Positions 51,793 to 60,473 of a stretch of 64,000 bases of DNA are shown here, piece by piece. The translations under genes were made by a program, and so were the position numbers. The DNA comes from Glaciecola sp041380235 (GTDB lineage: Bacteria > Pseudomonadota > Gammaproteobacteria > Enterobacterales > Alteromonadaceae). Under the pieces are notes generated by a model. That model worked only from the letters and a program-made list of their open reading frames with translations, ran no database searches and was not told the origin of the DNA. Position 1 is the stretch's first letter. Each line of letters begins with the position of its first letter. The stretch is from contig NZ_JBGIYY010000004.1 in NCBI RefSeq assembly GCF_041380235.1, positions 62,001 through 126,000 on the forward strand, in the 5' to 3' direction.

Positions 51793-52224
51793 AGATAACT
51801 TATCAGCCTGTGTGAACTTCATTTGATTTAAAACATCAAGCACCAAATTGGCCTCGTTCATTTTCTCAGGTTATTGAGACTGATGCAGAGCACCATTTTG
51901 TAACGAATATTCTTTGTTGTGTACTTATCGACCTAGGGCCTAGATTCATTAAAATCTGCAGAAAGTCGCGTATAGCGAAGACTCGCTATTGATTCACGTC
52001 AGATTCAAATATTGCTTTATTGACGAAAAGCAGAAGTTCGCTGCCCACGCATTATAATACGTCTTACCAAAGCAGATTATCAAGAGTAGGCTGATGCGGT
52101 GAGAAATTCAAATTGTTATTCGCAATAGTCAATGACATGTTTCATCTGCATGATGCTAGATGATCTGGCAAACGAATGCGCTTTTATAATACAGTGCAAA
52201 AGCTTATTTTCATTATCTAGAGTC
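51793..52224. other. Intergenic region before the TPR cyclase gene
   Basis: About 430 bases separate the two minus-strand genes (about 360 if the longer cyclase start is used). I see no coding frame, RNA gene or clear terminator. An imperfect palindrome CTAGGGCCTAG lies at about 51933-51943. Confidence 0.5.
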
Positions 52225-53055
52225 TTAGCGGCGATGTTTAATAACTACTTCCTGTAGTTGAGAAATTACGCCTGTGGCTTGCTTAAATGCAAATACGATC
52301 TCTCGCATTAACCGTAATCCTTCAATAGGGCGATACACCAATTCTGTTTTACTCAAAATTTCAGAATGCGCAGGCACCAGTGCGCAGCCCAGGCCCGCCT
52401 GAACTAGACCCAAGGCATAGTCGATAGTTTGTATTTTAGCTCTTATATCGACGCTGTAGCCGGCTAAGGTTAAAGTGTCGTTAAGATGGTTCCATGCTAC
52501 ACATGGCGTCCGCTGTATGAAGGGTAGGGCGTCAAGATCAGACAAAGTAATATGGTCTTTTAGGGATAGCATATGGTTGTAGGGTAATGCCAATAAATAG
52601 TCTTCTTTCCAGATAGTAATAAATTGCTCATTTTCTTCAATTTCTTCTTTCATGATAATACGTGCATCACAAGTTTGCGTATGTGACACCAAGGTCAGCT
52701 CCATAAACTCTTGAGACGCTGTGAAATCTTTTAGCAGGGCGCTCATACGTTCGACACCTAAGCCCTTGGTCACGCCTAATAAAAAAGACTGCTTTAGGCT
52801 TTTTTCGACAAACAAGTGGCTAATGGCGTCAGCTTGCCCCAACAGTTGTTGAGCAAGTGGGAAAAGACGCTCGCCATATGCCGTGGCGGTAACGCCACGC
52901 GCATGGCGATTAAACAAAGTGGTTTGCAAACTATCTTCTAATTGCGCGATGGCAAAGGACATCGACGGCTGCGCTACAAAGCAAGCTTTAGCCGCGGCGC
53001 TAAAGCTACCCTGCTGGTAAACTGAGACGAAATATTTGAGGCTACGTAAATCCAT
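52225..53055 (-). CDS. LysR-family transcriptional regulator, divergent to gcdH
   Basis: The 276-residue protein has an N-terminal winged HTH: MDLRSLKYFVSVYQQGSFSA and AQPSMSFAIAQLEDSL. A substrate-binding domain follows (about residues 90-276) with LVSHTQTCDARIIMKEEIEE and YALGLVQAGLGCALVPAHSE. It is transcribed away from gcdH with a 166-base gap holding a LysR-type palindrome. In pseudomonads a LysR protein (GcdR) next to gcdH activates glutarate use, so the same role is plausible. The C-terminus is a little shorter than usual LysR proteins. Confidence 0.88.
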   Translation of the reverse strand: MDLRSLKYFVSVYQQGSFSAAAKACFVAQPSMSFAIAQLEDSLQTTLFNRHARGVTATAYGERLFPLAQQLLGQADAISHLFVEKSLKQSFLLGVTKGLGVERMSALLKDFTASQEFMELTLVSHTQTCDARIIMKEEIEENEQFITIWKEDYLLALPYNHMLSLKDHITLSDLDALPFIQRTPCVAWNHLNDTLTLAGYSVDIRAKIQTIDYALGLVQAGLGCALVPAHSEILSKTELVYRPIEGLRLMREIVFAFKQATGVISQLQEVVIKHRR

Positions 53056-53083
53056 ATGTGGTTCTTATGATTTTTTGTAATGG

Positions 53084-53100
53084 TATAGCTACAAACTATA
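53084..53100. promoter_or_regulatory. LysR-type operator between the regulator and gcdH
   Basis: TATAG-N7-CTATA is a symmetrical site containing the T-N11-A core of LysR-type regulators. It lies 29 bases from the regulator start and about 120 bases from the gcdH start. Confidence 0.5.
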
Positions 53101-53221
53101 GCACCTAAAGAAAATATTTATTTTAACTTTAGCTAACTTTTCCTTATCATTAGGCATCTTCAATCGGTATGCGTTGCTCAAGATAGTGTCGCAGCGGTTT
53201 TTACAATTAAGGTGCCTTTTA

Positions 53222-54412
53222 ATGTCTTCAGATTCAAACAATAAAGCGGTTTTTAACTGGGAAGATCCCCTTTCATTAGACTCTCTGCTGACCGAAGAAG
53301 AGCGCATGATCAGAGACAGTGCGCGTCAGTATTGTCAAGAAAAGCTTATGCCGCGGGTGTTAATGGCCAATCGTGAAGAAGTCTTTCATCCAGAAATCAT
53401 GACAGAGTTAGGCGAGCTTGGCTTACTAGGCGCAACTATTCCTGAAAAGTATGGCTGTGCTGGCGTCAATTATGTCGTGTATGGCCTTGTCGCAAGAGAA
53501 GTAGAGCGTGTAGACAGTGGCTACCGCAGTGCTATGAGTGTGCAGTCATCGTTGGTTATGCATCCGATCCATGCCTATGGCAGTGAAGAGCAGCGCATCA
53601 AATACTTGCCTAAATTAGCTACTGGCGAATATATTGGCTGTTTTGGCCTAACTGAGCCAGGCTCGGGCTCAGATCCTGCCAGCATGATTACAAGAGCAGT
53701 ACCGGTAGACGGTGGCTATAAGCTAACAGGCGCTAAAATGTGGATCACTAACTCACCTATCGCCGATATCTTCATTGTGTGGGCCAAACTCGACGGCGTC
53801 ATTCGAGGTTTCATTCTTGAAAAAGGCATGCCGGGGCTCAGTGCTCCAAAAATTGAAGGTAAGTTTTCTCTTCGCGCTTCTATTACCGGCGAGATCGTTA
53901 TGGATAACGTGTTTGTGCCAAGTGAAAACATGCTACCTAATGCCAAGGGACTGTCTGGTCCTTTTGGTTGCTTAAACAAAGCACGTTACGGAATTTCTTG
54001 GGGGGCGTTAGGTGCCGCAGAGTTTTGTTGGCATGCTGCACGTCAATATACCCTCGACCGGGAGCAATTTGGTAAGCCTTTAGCATCTACCCAACTCATA
54101 CAAAAAAAGCTGGCGGACATGCAAACGGAAATCACCACCGGTCTATTCGCTTGCTTACAAGTTGGACGCTTGATGGATGCTGGCACTTTGGCTCCAGAAG
54201 CTATCTCTTTAGTGAAGCGTAATTCGTGTGGGAAAGCATTGGATATTGCTCGTGTTGCGCGCGACATGCATGGGGGTAACGGTATCAGCGACGAATATCA
54301 TGTCATTCGCCATGTAATGAACCTAGAAGCGGTGAATACTTACGAAGGTACTCACGATGTTCATGCCTTAATTTTAGGCAGGGCACAAACGGGTATTCAA
54401 GCATTTTTCTAA
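53222..54412 (+). CDS. gcdH: Glutaryl-CoA dehydrogenase
   Basis: GcdH oxidises and decarboxylates glutaryl-CoA to crotonyl-CoA in lysine, tryptophan and glutarate breakdown. The 396-residue flavoprotein has FGLTEPGSGSDPASM, AKMWITNSPIADIFIVWAK and, near the C-terminus, the catalytic glutamate in TYEGTHDVHALILGRAQTG, a signature typical of GcdH rather than other acyl-CoA dehydrogenases. An arginine in the GGNG segment (VARDMHGGNGISDEY) follows the family. The start at 53222 has AAGGTG seven bases upstream; the longer frame from 53174 is unsupported. It is followed 125 bases later by the fused E1 gene. No acyl-CoA-transferase gene is present. Confidence 0.94.
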   Translation: MSSDSNNKAVFNWEDPLSLDSLLTEEERMIRDSARQYCQEKLMPRVLMANREEVFHPEIMTELGELGLLGATIPEKYGCAGVNYVVYGLVAREVERVDSGYRSAMSVQSSLVMHPIHAYGSEEQRIKYLPKLATGEYIGCFGLTEPGSGSDPASMITRAVPVDGGYKLTGAKMWITNSPIADIFIVWAKLDGVIRGFILEKGMPGLSAPKIEGKFSLRASITGEIVMDNVFVPSENMLPNAKGLSGPFGCLNKARYGISWGALGAAEFCWHAARQYTLDREQFGKPLASTQLIQKKLADMQTEITTGLFACLQVGRLMDAGTLAPEAISLVKRNSCGKALDIARVARDMHGGNGISDEYHVIRHVMNLEAVNTYEGTHDVHALILGRAQTGIQAFF

Positions 54413-54537
54413 ACAGTTCTGTTCCAACGACCTTCGCCCAAAAATAGGTCTTAGGGAATTTACCAGCAAGGCTGAAATCAACACTAGGGCTTGTGAAAGT
54501 AGCAAGCCCAATCGCGTCACCTATATGTGGAGCCAAC

Positions 54538-56826
54538 ATGTCTAATCGTAATCAATTGGTAAGAGATAACTTTATCAATTTTGTTCGCAGCGCAAAATTA
54601 CCCACTTCGAGCGTTACGTTATCCCCCAGTGATGTTGGCTTAAGTCACAGTGAAATTGTCGATATTTTTGAGTCTCAGGTAATGAGTCGTCATTTGGATT
54701 TGCAGTCACGAATTATGCAAAAAAATGGACAGAGCTTTTATACTATTGGTAGCTCTGGCCATGAGGGTAACGCTGCTTATGCAAAAGCATTCAAGCCCAC
54801 TGATATGGCGTTTTTGCACTATCGCAGTGGTGCGTTTGTGATCCAGAGAAGCAAGCAGGTTCCGGGTCAAACACCGCTATACGACATGTTGTTATCATTC
54901 GCCGCTTCTAAAGATGACCCAATGTCAGGTGGCCGTCATAAAGTTCTTGGTAGCAAAGCTTTATCCATACCGCCGCAAACCAGCACCATTGCCTCTCATC
55001 TGCCAAAAGCAATGGGCGCCGCTTACAGCATTCCCCTGGCTAAACGCTTAGCATTAGAAGGAAACATTCCTGAAAACAGCGTCATTATTTGTAACTTTGG
55101 CGATGCATCTTCCAATCATTCTACTACCCAAGGCGCATTGAACAGCACCGCATGGGCAGCGTATCAATCCATAAAGATGCCAATTGTGTATATTTGTGAA
55201 GACAATGGCATTGGCATATCTACTTCAACTCCTGAGGGGTGGATTGCTGCCAACTATCAAAATAGAGCGGGTTTGACTTACCTTTATTGCGACGGTCTCA
55301 ATGTTTTAGATACTTACCTTAAAGCGAGACACGCTGAACATTTGGCTCGCCAATACGGTAAGCCAGTGTTTTTGCATATGCGCACAGTCAGAATTTTAGG
55401 CCATGCAGGATCTGATGCAGAGTTTGTATATCGGAAAGAGTCGGCAATCGAAGCAACAGAATTTCAAGATCCCTTGTTACACACTGCACGAATATTGCTT
55501 GAAAATGACATTTTAGGCGCTGAGCAAATTATCCGTATTTACGAAGAGATTGAACAACGAATAGCGCGTATTGCACTACAAGCCATCACAAAGCCGAAAT
55601 TAGACAGTGCCGAAGCGGTGAAAGGCAGTATTGCGCCGGCCATCTCCTATTCAGCCAAGCATGCTAAATACCACAAGCCCTTAAGCGATGAACAAAGAGC
55701 ACCACTGTTTGCCCATGAAAAACATAATATCAGCAAAAAACAACACATGGCTAAGTTGCTAAACTGGGCATTAATGGACCTGATGGCTGAGAATGAAAAT
55801 ATCGTGATGTGTGGCGAAGATATTGGCACCAAAGGCGGCGTATATAATGTTACCAGCAAACTCTGTGAACGTTTCGGTAAAAATAGGGTGATTAATACCT
55901 TGTTAGATGAGCAGTCTATTCTGGGTTTAGCCATCGGTATGGCGCACAACGGTTTTTTACCTATTCCTGAGATTCAATTTTTAGCGTATGTACACAATGC
56001 AGAAGACCAAATACGCGGTGAAGCCGCCACCTTACCGTTCTTCTCGAACGGGCAATTTAGCAATCCAATGGTCATTAGAATCGCTGGCTTGGCTTATCAG
56101 AAGGGCTTTGGTGGACACTTTCATAACGACAATTCCTTTGCAGTATTTCGAGATATTCCGGGGCTAATTCTGGCCTGCCCATCGAACGGTGCTGATGCCG
56201 TCGAAATGATGAGAGCAAGCGTGCGATTGGCACGAGAACAGCAGCGTTTAGTGGTTTTTTTAGAACCTATCGCGCTGTATATGACAAAAGACTTGCACGC
56301 TGAAGGGGACGGACTGTGGACCTCAGAATACGTAACGCCACTATCGGAAGCTGAATCTGCTAAAAGCATTACTGAGAGCCAAGGGGTAAGTGTGTATGGT
56401 AAAGGCAAACGTCTGTGCATCCTTTCTTATGGAAACGGTTACTACTTATCAAGACAAGCTGAAAAACTCCTCACTGAGCAGGGAGTAGAGTGTCGCGTGG
56501 TTGACCTGCGCTGGCTTGCTCCGCTTGATGAAAAAGGCATCATTGAGCAGGCAAACGAATGCGAAAATGTGTTGATTGTGGATGAGTGTCGAAAAACCGG
56601 GTCTATCAGTGAGGCGCTATTTACCCTGCTAGCAGAGTCAGCCCATACTCAAAGCAACGTAAACATAAGCCGTATTGCCGCTCACGACAGTTTTATTCCC
56701 TTAGGTAATGCGGCCTATCACGTTTTACCTTCAACTCAGCAAATCGTAGAGGAAGCATTGATATTAGTGGGCAAGCAAGCGAGCCCTATGCTTGATGTAA
56801 TAACAGCAAAAGTAGGGAGCGCCTAA
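54538..56826 (+). CDS. Fused alpha/beta E1 component of a 2-oxoacid dehydrogenase-like complex
   Basis: The 762-residue protein joins two modules. Residues of about 1-340 are an E1-alpha with YTIGSSGHEGNAAYAKAF and the TPP motif region GDASSNHSTTQGALNSTAW (GDA where GDG is usual), followed by YICEDNGIGIS. Residues of about 395-760 are an E1-beta (LNWALMDLMAENENIVMCGE, EIQFLAYVHNAEDQIRGEAA, GHFHNDNSFAVFRDIPG). It uses thiamine diphosphate to decarboxylate a 2-oxoacid, most like branched-chain types. No E2 or E3 gene is adjacent. GGAG lies five bases before the ATG. The last base of its stop is the first base of the next gene, so the two are coupled. Confidence 0.87.
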   Translation: MSNRNQLVRDNFINFVRSAKLPTSSVTLSPSDVGLSHSEIVDIFESQVMSRHLDLQSRIMQKNGQSFYTIGSSGHEGNAAYAKAFKPTDMAFLHYRSGAFVIQRSKQVPGQTPLYDMLLSFAASKDDPMSGGRHKVLGSKALSIPPQTSTIASHLPKAMGAAYSIPLAKRLALEGNIPENSVIICNFGDASSNHSTTQGALNSTAWAAYQSIKMPIVYICEDNGIGISTSTPEGWIAANYQNRAGLTYLYCDGLNVLDTYLKARHAEHLARQYGKPVFLHMRTVRILGHAGSDAEFVYRKESAIEATEFQDPLLHTARILLENDILGAEQIIRIYEEIEQRIARIALQAITKPKLDSAEAVKGSIAPAISYSAKHAKYHKPLSDEQRAPLFAHEKHNISKKQHMAKLLNWALMDLMAENENIVMCGEDIGTKGGVYNVTSKLCERFGKNRVINTLLDEQSILGLAIGMAHNGFLPIPEIQFLAYVHNAEDQIRGEAATLPFFSNGQFSNPMVIRIAGLAYQKGFGGHFHNDNSFAVFRDIPGLILACPSNGADAVEMMRASVRLAREQQRLVVFLEPIALYMTKDLHAEGDGLWTSEYVTPLSEAESAKSITESQGVSVYGKGKRLCILSYGNGYYLSRQAEKLLTEQGVECRVVDLRWLAPLDEKGIIEQANECENVLIVDECRKTGSISEALFTLLAESAHTQSNVNISRIAAHDSFIPLGNAAYHVLPSTQQIVEEALILVGKQASPMLDVITAKVGSA

Positions 56827-57875
56827 TGAACGCGATTCAGCAAAAAAAGCGAGTGGTCGTGATTTGTCCTGGTCGCGGAACTTACAACAAGGAAGATTTA
56901 GGCTACCTGCAACGTTTACATCCTGACAAAGTCGAATTTGTTGCCAACATTGACGCCTATCGTAAGCAGCAGGGGCAAGTGAGCATTCAATCTTTGGACC
57001 AGGCTGATCAGTTCAATATGCGCACGCATACCGCCGGAGAAAACGCGTCTGCTTTGATTTACGCATGTGCGATTGCAGACTTTCAAGCAATTAATCGTGA
57101 CAAATACGAGGTCGTGGCCGTTACTGGTAATTCTATGGGCTGGTATATTGCCCTAGCTGCAGCGGGTGCACTTGATGCGATGGCGGCTATTGAGCTTATC
57201 AATACCATGGGCTCGATGATGGTAAAGGGCGTTATTGGTGGTCAAATGATTTATCCGATAAGCGATGAAAACTGGCGCGTAGATCAGAAAATGCTAGACA
57301 CAACAGAACGCGTGCTAATAGATATAAATAGTAAGTCAGGTTGTGAGGTTTATGTATCGATTAAACTCGGCGGGTACGTCGTGTTTGGGGGCAATAAAAA
57401 GGGCTTAAAGGCCTTAGAGCAAGCACTTGAGAAAGTACAGGACCGTTATCCGATGAATTTGTTTAATCATGCGGCGTTTCATACACCGTTGTTAAATGAG
57501 ATTTCGGTAAAAGCAAAGGCCCTTTTAGCACCGAGCCTATTCAAGGCGCCCCATGTTCCGCTAATAGACGGTTTGGGACAAATATGGCAACCCTATAGCT
57601 GCGATCCACAATCACTTTACGACTATACTTTGGGTACTCAGGTTGTCGACACGTATAATTTTACCAAGGCAATTGAAGTCTCTATAAAGGAGTTCTCCCC
57701 TGACAAACTGATTGTTTTAGGCCCCGGCGCGACGCTAGGGGGCGCGGTTGCGCAAAGCTTAATTCAGCAAAAGTGGTTAGATTTAAATAACAAACAAGAT
57801 TTTATCGCCCTACAAAAGACAGACCCATTCATTCTTGCAATGGGTCTTGAGGGGCAACGCAAATTGGTGATGTAG
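56826..57875 (+). CDS. FabD-like acyltransferase
   Basis: The 349-residue protein resembles malonyl-CoA:ACP transacylase domains: VVVICPGRGTYNKEDLGYLQ at the N-terminus and the nucleophile serine Ser103 in TGNSMGWYIALAAAGALD (GNSMG for the usual GHSLG). A catalytic-type histidine lies in FNHAAFHTPLL (His215 or His219), then LGPGATLGGAVAQSL. The arginine that recognises malonate in FabD is not evident, so the acyl group may be different. It overlaps the E1 gene by one base. No ACP, ketosynthase or other polyketide gene is nearby. Its acyl donor and acceptor are unknown. Confidence 0.75.
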   Translation: MNAIQQKKRVVVICPGRGTYNKEDLGYLQRLHPDKVEFVANIDAYRKQQGQVSIQSLDQADQFNMRTHTAGENASALIYACAIADFQAINRDKYEVVAVTGNSMGWYIALAAAGALDAMAAIELINTMGSMMVKGVIGGQMIYPISDENWRVDQKMLDTTERVLIDINSKSGCEVYVSIKLGGYVVFGGNKKGLKALEQALEKVQDRYPMNLFNHAAFHTPLLNEISVKAKALLAPSLFKAPHVPLIDGLGQIWQPYSCDPQSLYDYTLGTQVVDTYNFTKAIEVSIKEFSPDKLIVLGPGATLGGAVAQSLIQQKWLDLNNKQDFIALQKTDPFILAMGLEGQRKLVM

Positions 57876-57895
57876 GTTGACGACAATCCTTGCTC

Positions 57896-59386
57896 TTAGA
57901 GATCGAGATCTAAGCCTGGATTCAAGGTTGCGGGCAAAGCCACTTTTTCAAGTTCTACAGAAGCAACAGGGTATGCGCAATAGTCTGCCGCATAGTAGGC
58001 ACTCGCTCTATGATTACCGCTTTCGCCTATACCACCAAAAGGTGCCGCGCTAGAAGCGCCGGTAATTGGACGATTCCAGTTCACAATACCTGCCCGAATG
58101 CGAGGCAAAAAGTAGTCATAATCGGCTTGGCTATCAGCTAGAAGGCCCGCTGACAAACCAAACTTTGTGTTGTTGGCTAGGGTGATAGCTTGATCAATAT
58201 CGGTATAGCGTATCACTTTTAAAAGTGGCCCAAAATGCTCTTCGTCTGGCATATCAGCTGCAATAGCCGTAACATCGATAATCCCAGGGCTTACAAATCC
58301 TGTGTTGATATCTTGGTGTACTAACTGAACCAACGAGGTCGCGCCTATATTGAGTAAGTGCTGCTGTGCCGCGGCCATCAATGATGCAGCTCGTGAAGAT
58401 ATCATAGCGCCCATAAACGGTTGCTCAGCATCATCATAGTGGCCAACTCGTATTTTTTTGGTGGCTTTGACCAGCATGGCAATTAGCGCATCACCGGCTT
58501 CAGTCTGGGGGACAAACAGTTTACGTGCACAGGTGCAGCGTTGACCTGATGTAACAAAAGCAGATTGAATGATATCGTGAACCGCGGCTTTAGTATCCGC
58601 TACATCGGTAACTATCAGCGGATTATTACCGCCCATTTCTAGCGCGAGAATTTTGCCGGGATTACCCGCAAACTGTTCGTGTAATAATTTACCGGTGTTT
58701 GAACTACCAGTAAAAAACAAGCCATCAATATGTGCATGACCCGCTAGTGCCTTACCGGTATCTACTTGACCTTGTACTAGATTCAACACACCGTTGGGCA
58801 AACCCGCTTGTTGCCATAGTTTAACCGTATACTCTGCTACCAAAGGTGTTAAATCGCTGGGTTTGAAAACCACCGTGTTGCCCGCTAACAGTGCGGGAAT
58901 AATATGCCCATTCGGCAGATGCCCCGGGAAATTATAGGGCCCAAAAACCGCCACTACACCATGTGGTCGATGCCTTAATACTGCGCGCCCTGCTGGCATA
59001 GGGTTTTCGACGGTACCGGTTCGCTCATGGTATGCGCGTTCTGAGATACTTGCTTTACCAATCATAGCGCCCACTTCTGTGGCCGTTTCCCATTCAGGTT
59101 TGCCGGTTTCTTGAGCGATGAGTTTAGCCAAAATAGGTTTATGCTCTTCGAGTAATACTGCAAACTGCTTAATAATCCCTAAGCGCTCACTAAACTCTGC
59201 CAAAGACCATTTGATAAATGCATTGCGCGCTGCTTTAACAGCTTCGTTTATTTGTTCTGCACTGGCTGCTTTGCCTTGCCATATGCTTACATTTTTAGCT
59301 GGATCGATTGACTTAAAAAGTTCGTCATGACCACTTTGCCACTGTCCGTTAATAAAATGCGTTGCTTCACTGTTGATATCGGTCAC
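57896..59386 (-). CDS. astD: N-succinylglutamate 5-semialdehyde dehydrogenase
   Basis: AstD oxidises succinylglutamate semialdehyde to succinylglutamate with NAD, step four of the AST arginine pathway. The 496-residue protein shows VFGPYNFPGHLPNGHIIPAL, FTGSSNTGKLLHEQFAG, the glutamate region LALEMGGNNPLIV and the catalytic cysteine in TSGQRCTCARKL. The start is GTG with GGGAG seven bases upstream. It is the third gene of astC-astA-astD. It is convergent with the FabD-like gene, 20 bases apart. Alternatives such as a general aldehyde dehydrogenase are unlikely given the operon. Confidence 0.94.
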   Translation of the reverse strand: MTDINSEATHFINGQWQSGHDELFKSIDPAKNVSIWQGKAASAEQINEAVKAARNAFIKWSLAEFSERLGIIKQFAVLLEEHKPILAKLIAQETGKPEWETATEVGAMIGKASISERAYHERTGTVENPMPAGRAVLRHRPHGVVAVFGPYNFPGHLPNGHIIPALLAGNTVVFKPSDLTPLVAEYTVKLWQQAGLPNGVLNLVQGQVDTGKALAGHAHIDGLFFTGSSNTGKLLHEQFAGNPGKILALEMGGNNPLIVTDVADTKAAVHDIIQSAFVTSGQRCTCARKLFVPQTEAGDALIAMLVKATKKIRVGHYDDAEQPFMGAMISSRAASLMAAAQQHLLNIGATSLVQLVHQDINTGFVSPGIIDVTAIAADMPDEEHFGPLLKVIRYTDIDQAITLANNTKFGLSAGLLADSQADYDYFLPRIRAGIVNWNRPITGASSAAPFGGIGESGNHRASAYYAADYCAYPVASVELEKVALPATLNPGLDLDL

Positions 59387-59415
59387 AAGGGGACTCCCTA
59401 TTGATTATGCGTAAT

Positions 59416-60459
59416 TTAGCTGGTTTTCGCTGCGCAGGCAGTGAGGCGGACTATATTGTCGGTGTTAGGGTCTAGCAACAGCGCATCGGCGGTTTCTTGG
59501 CTCATAACGGCTTCGCCCGCTTCCGATATTTGCACCGGCGCTAAGCAGGCTCTAAAGTTAGCAATCTCATTATTGATGACAATATATTGTCTTGCATTTT
59601 CACTACTAAAATTAGCCTTGATGAGCACCTTACGCGCCTTGCTGTTGCGAACGGTAGTAATGTTCGCGACATCAGCTTCAATCGTCGGTCCAGCGTCAAA
59701 AATGTCAACGTAGCCTCGGTTCTTAAAACCTTCCTGTTGAAGCAATCTTAAAGCTGGCTTGGTTTTCTCATGCACCTTGCCAATCGCGGCTTGGGCCTCT
59801 TTGGAGAGTAAATTAATATATATGGGATATTTGGGCATTAACTCAGCAATAAACACTTTATTGCCGATACCGGTCAAGTAGTCTGCGGTAGGAAAATCTA
59901 CTGAGAAAAAGTGTTTCTCAAGCCATTCCCAAAACGGGCTTTTTCCATTTTCATCAGAAATTCCGCGCATTTCTGCAAAAACGGTGTCTGAAAATCGATG
60001 CGGGTGCTGAGCCATAAACAAGAAGCGAAACTTTGACAACAGGCGGCCATTGAGGCCTTTGCGTGCTTTTTCGCGTAAAAATAAAGTGCATATTTCGCTT
60101 ACGCCGGTGTAGTCGTTACCTAAACTTAAAATATCTACGGTATTGTGAACGCCTAACTCTCTTGAAGCATGTACCACTTTACTAACATGATAGTGATAAA
60201 ACGCATCTTGTAATCCTACCGTGGCTTCGATACCCGAGGTACCCACCACTTCACCGGTTTCGCTGTCTTCCATGACAAATAAATAACTTTGCGCGCCGGG
60301 CTCTGATGGGTTGCTGGCAAATGCTAGCTGGGCATCTGTAATTTTCTTTCTAAGTAGCTTTTCATTTACTGGTAACGATGTAAAACCAATGCCTGATTCT
60401 TTAGCAATGGCGTAAAGCGCATCGTAATCACTTTCCCTGATAGGGCGGATAATCAACAT
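59416..60459 (-). CDS. astA: Arginine N-succinyltransferase
   Basis: AstA transfers succinyl from succinyl-CoA to the alpha-amino group of arginine, the first step of the AST pathway. The 347-residue protein starts MLIIRPIRESDYDALYAIAK. It contains GVSEICTLFLREKARKGLNG, the segment FRFLFMAQHPHRFSDTVFAE and SPFWEWLEKHFFSVDFPTAD, typical of the family. Length matches E. coli AstA. It lies 14 bases after astC and 29 bases before astD. Some proteobacteria have two AstA subunits (AruF and AruG); only one is present here. Confidence 0.95.
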   Translation of the reverse strand: MLIIRPIRESDYDALYAIAKESGIGFTSLPVNEKLLRKKITDAQLAFASNPSEPGAQSYLFVMEDSETGEVVGTSGIEATVGLQDAFYHYHVSKVVHASRELGVHNTVDILSLGNDYTGVSEICTLFLREKARKGLNGRLLSKFRFLFMAQHPHRFSDTVFAEMRGISDENGKSPFWEWLEKHFFSVDFPTADYLTGIGNKVFIAELMPKYPIYINLLSKEAQAAIGKVHEKTKPALRLLQQEGFKNRGYVDIFDAGPTIEADVANITTVRNSKARKVLIKANFSSENARQYIVINNEIANFRACLAPVQISEAGEAVMSQETADALLLDPNTDNIVRLTACAAKTS

Positions 60460-60473
60460 ATAGATTGCCCGCC

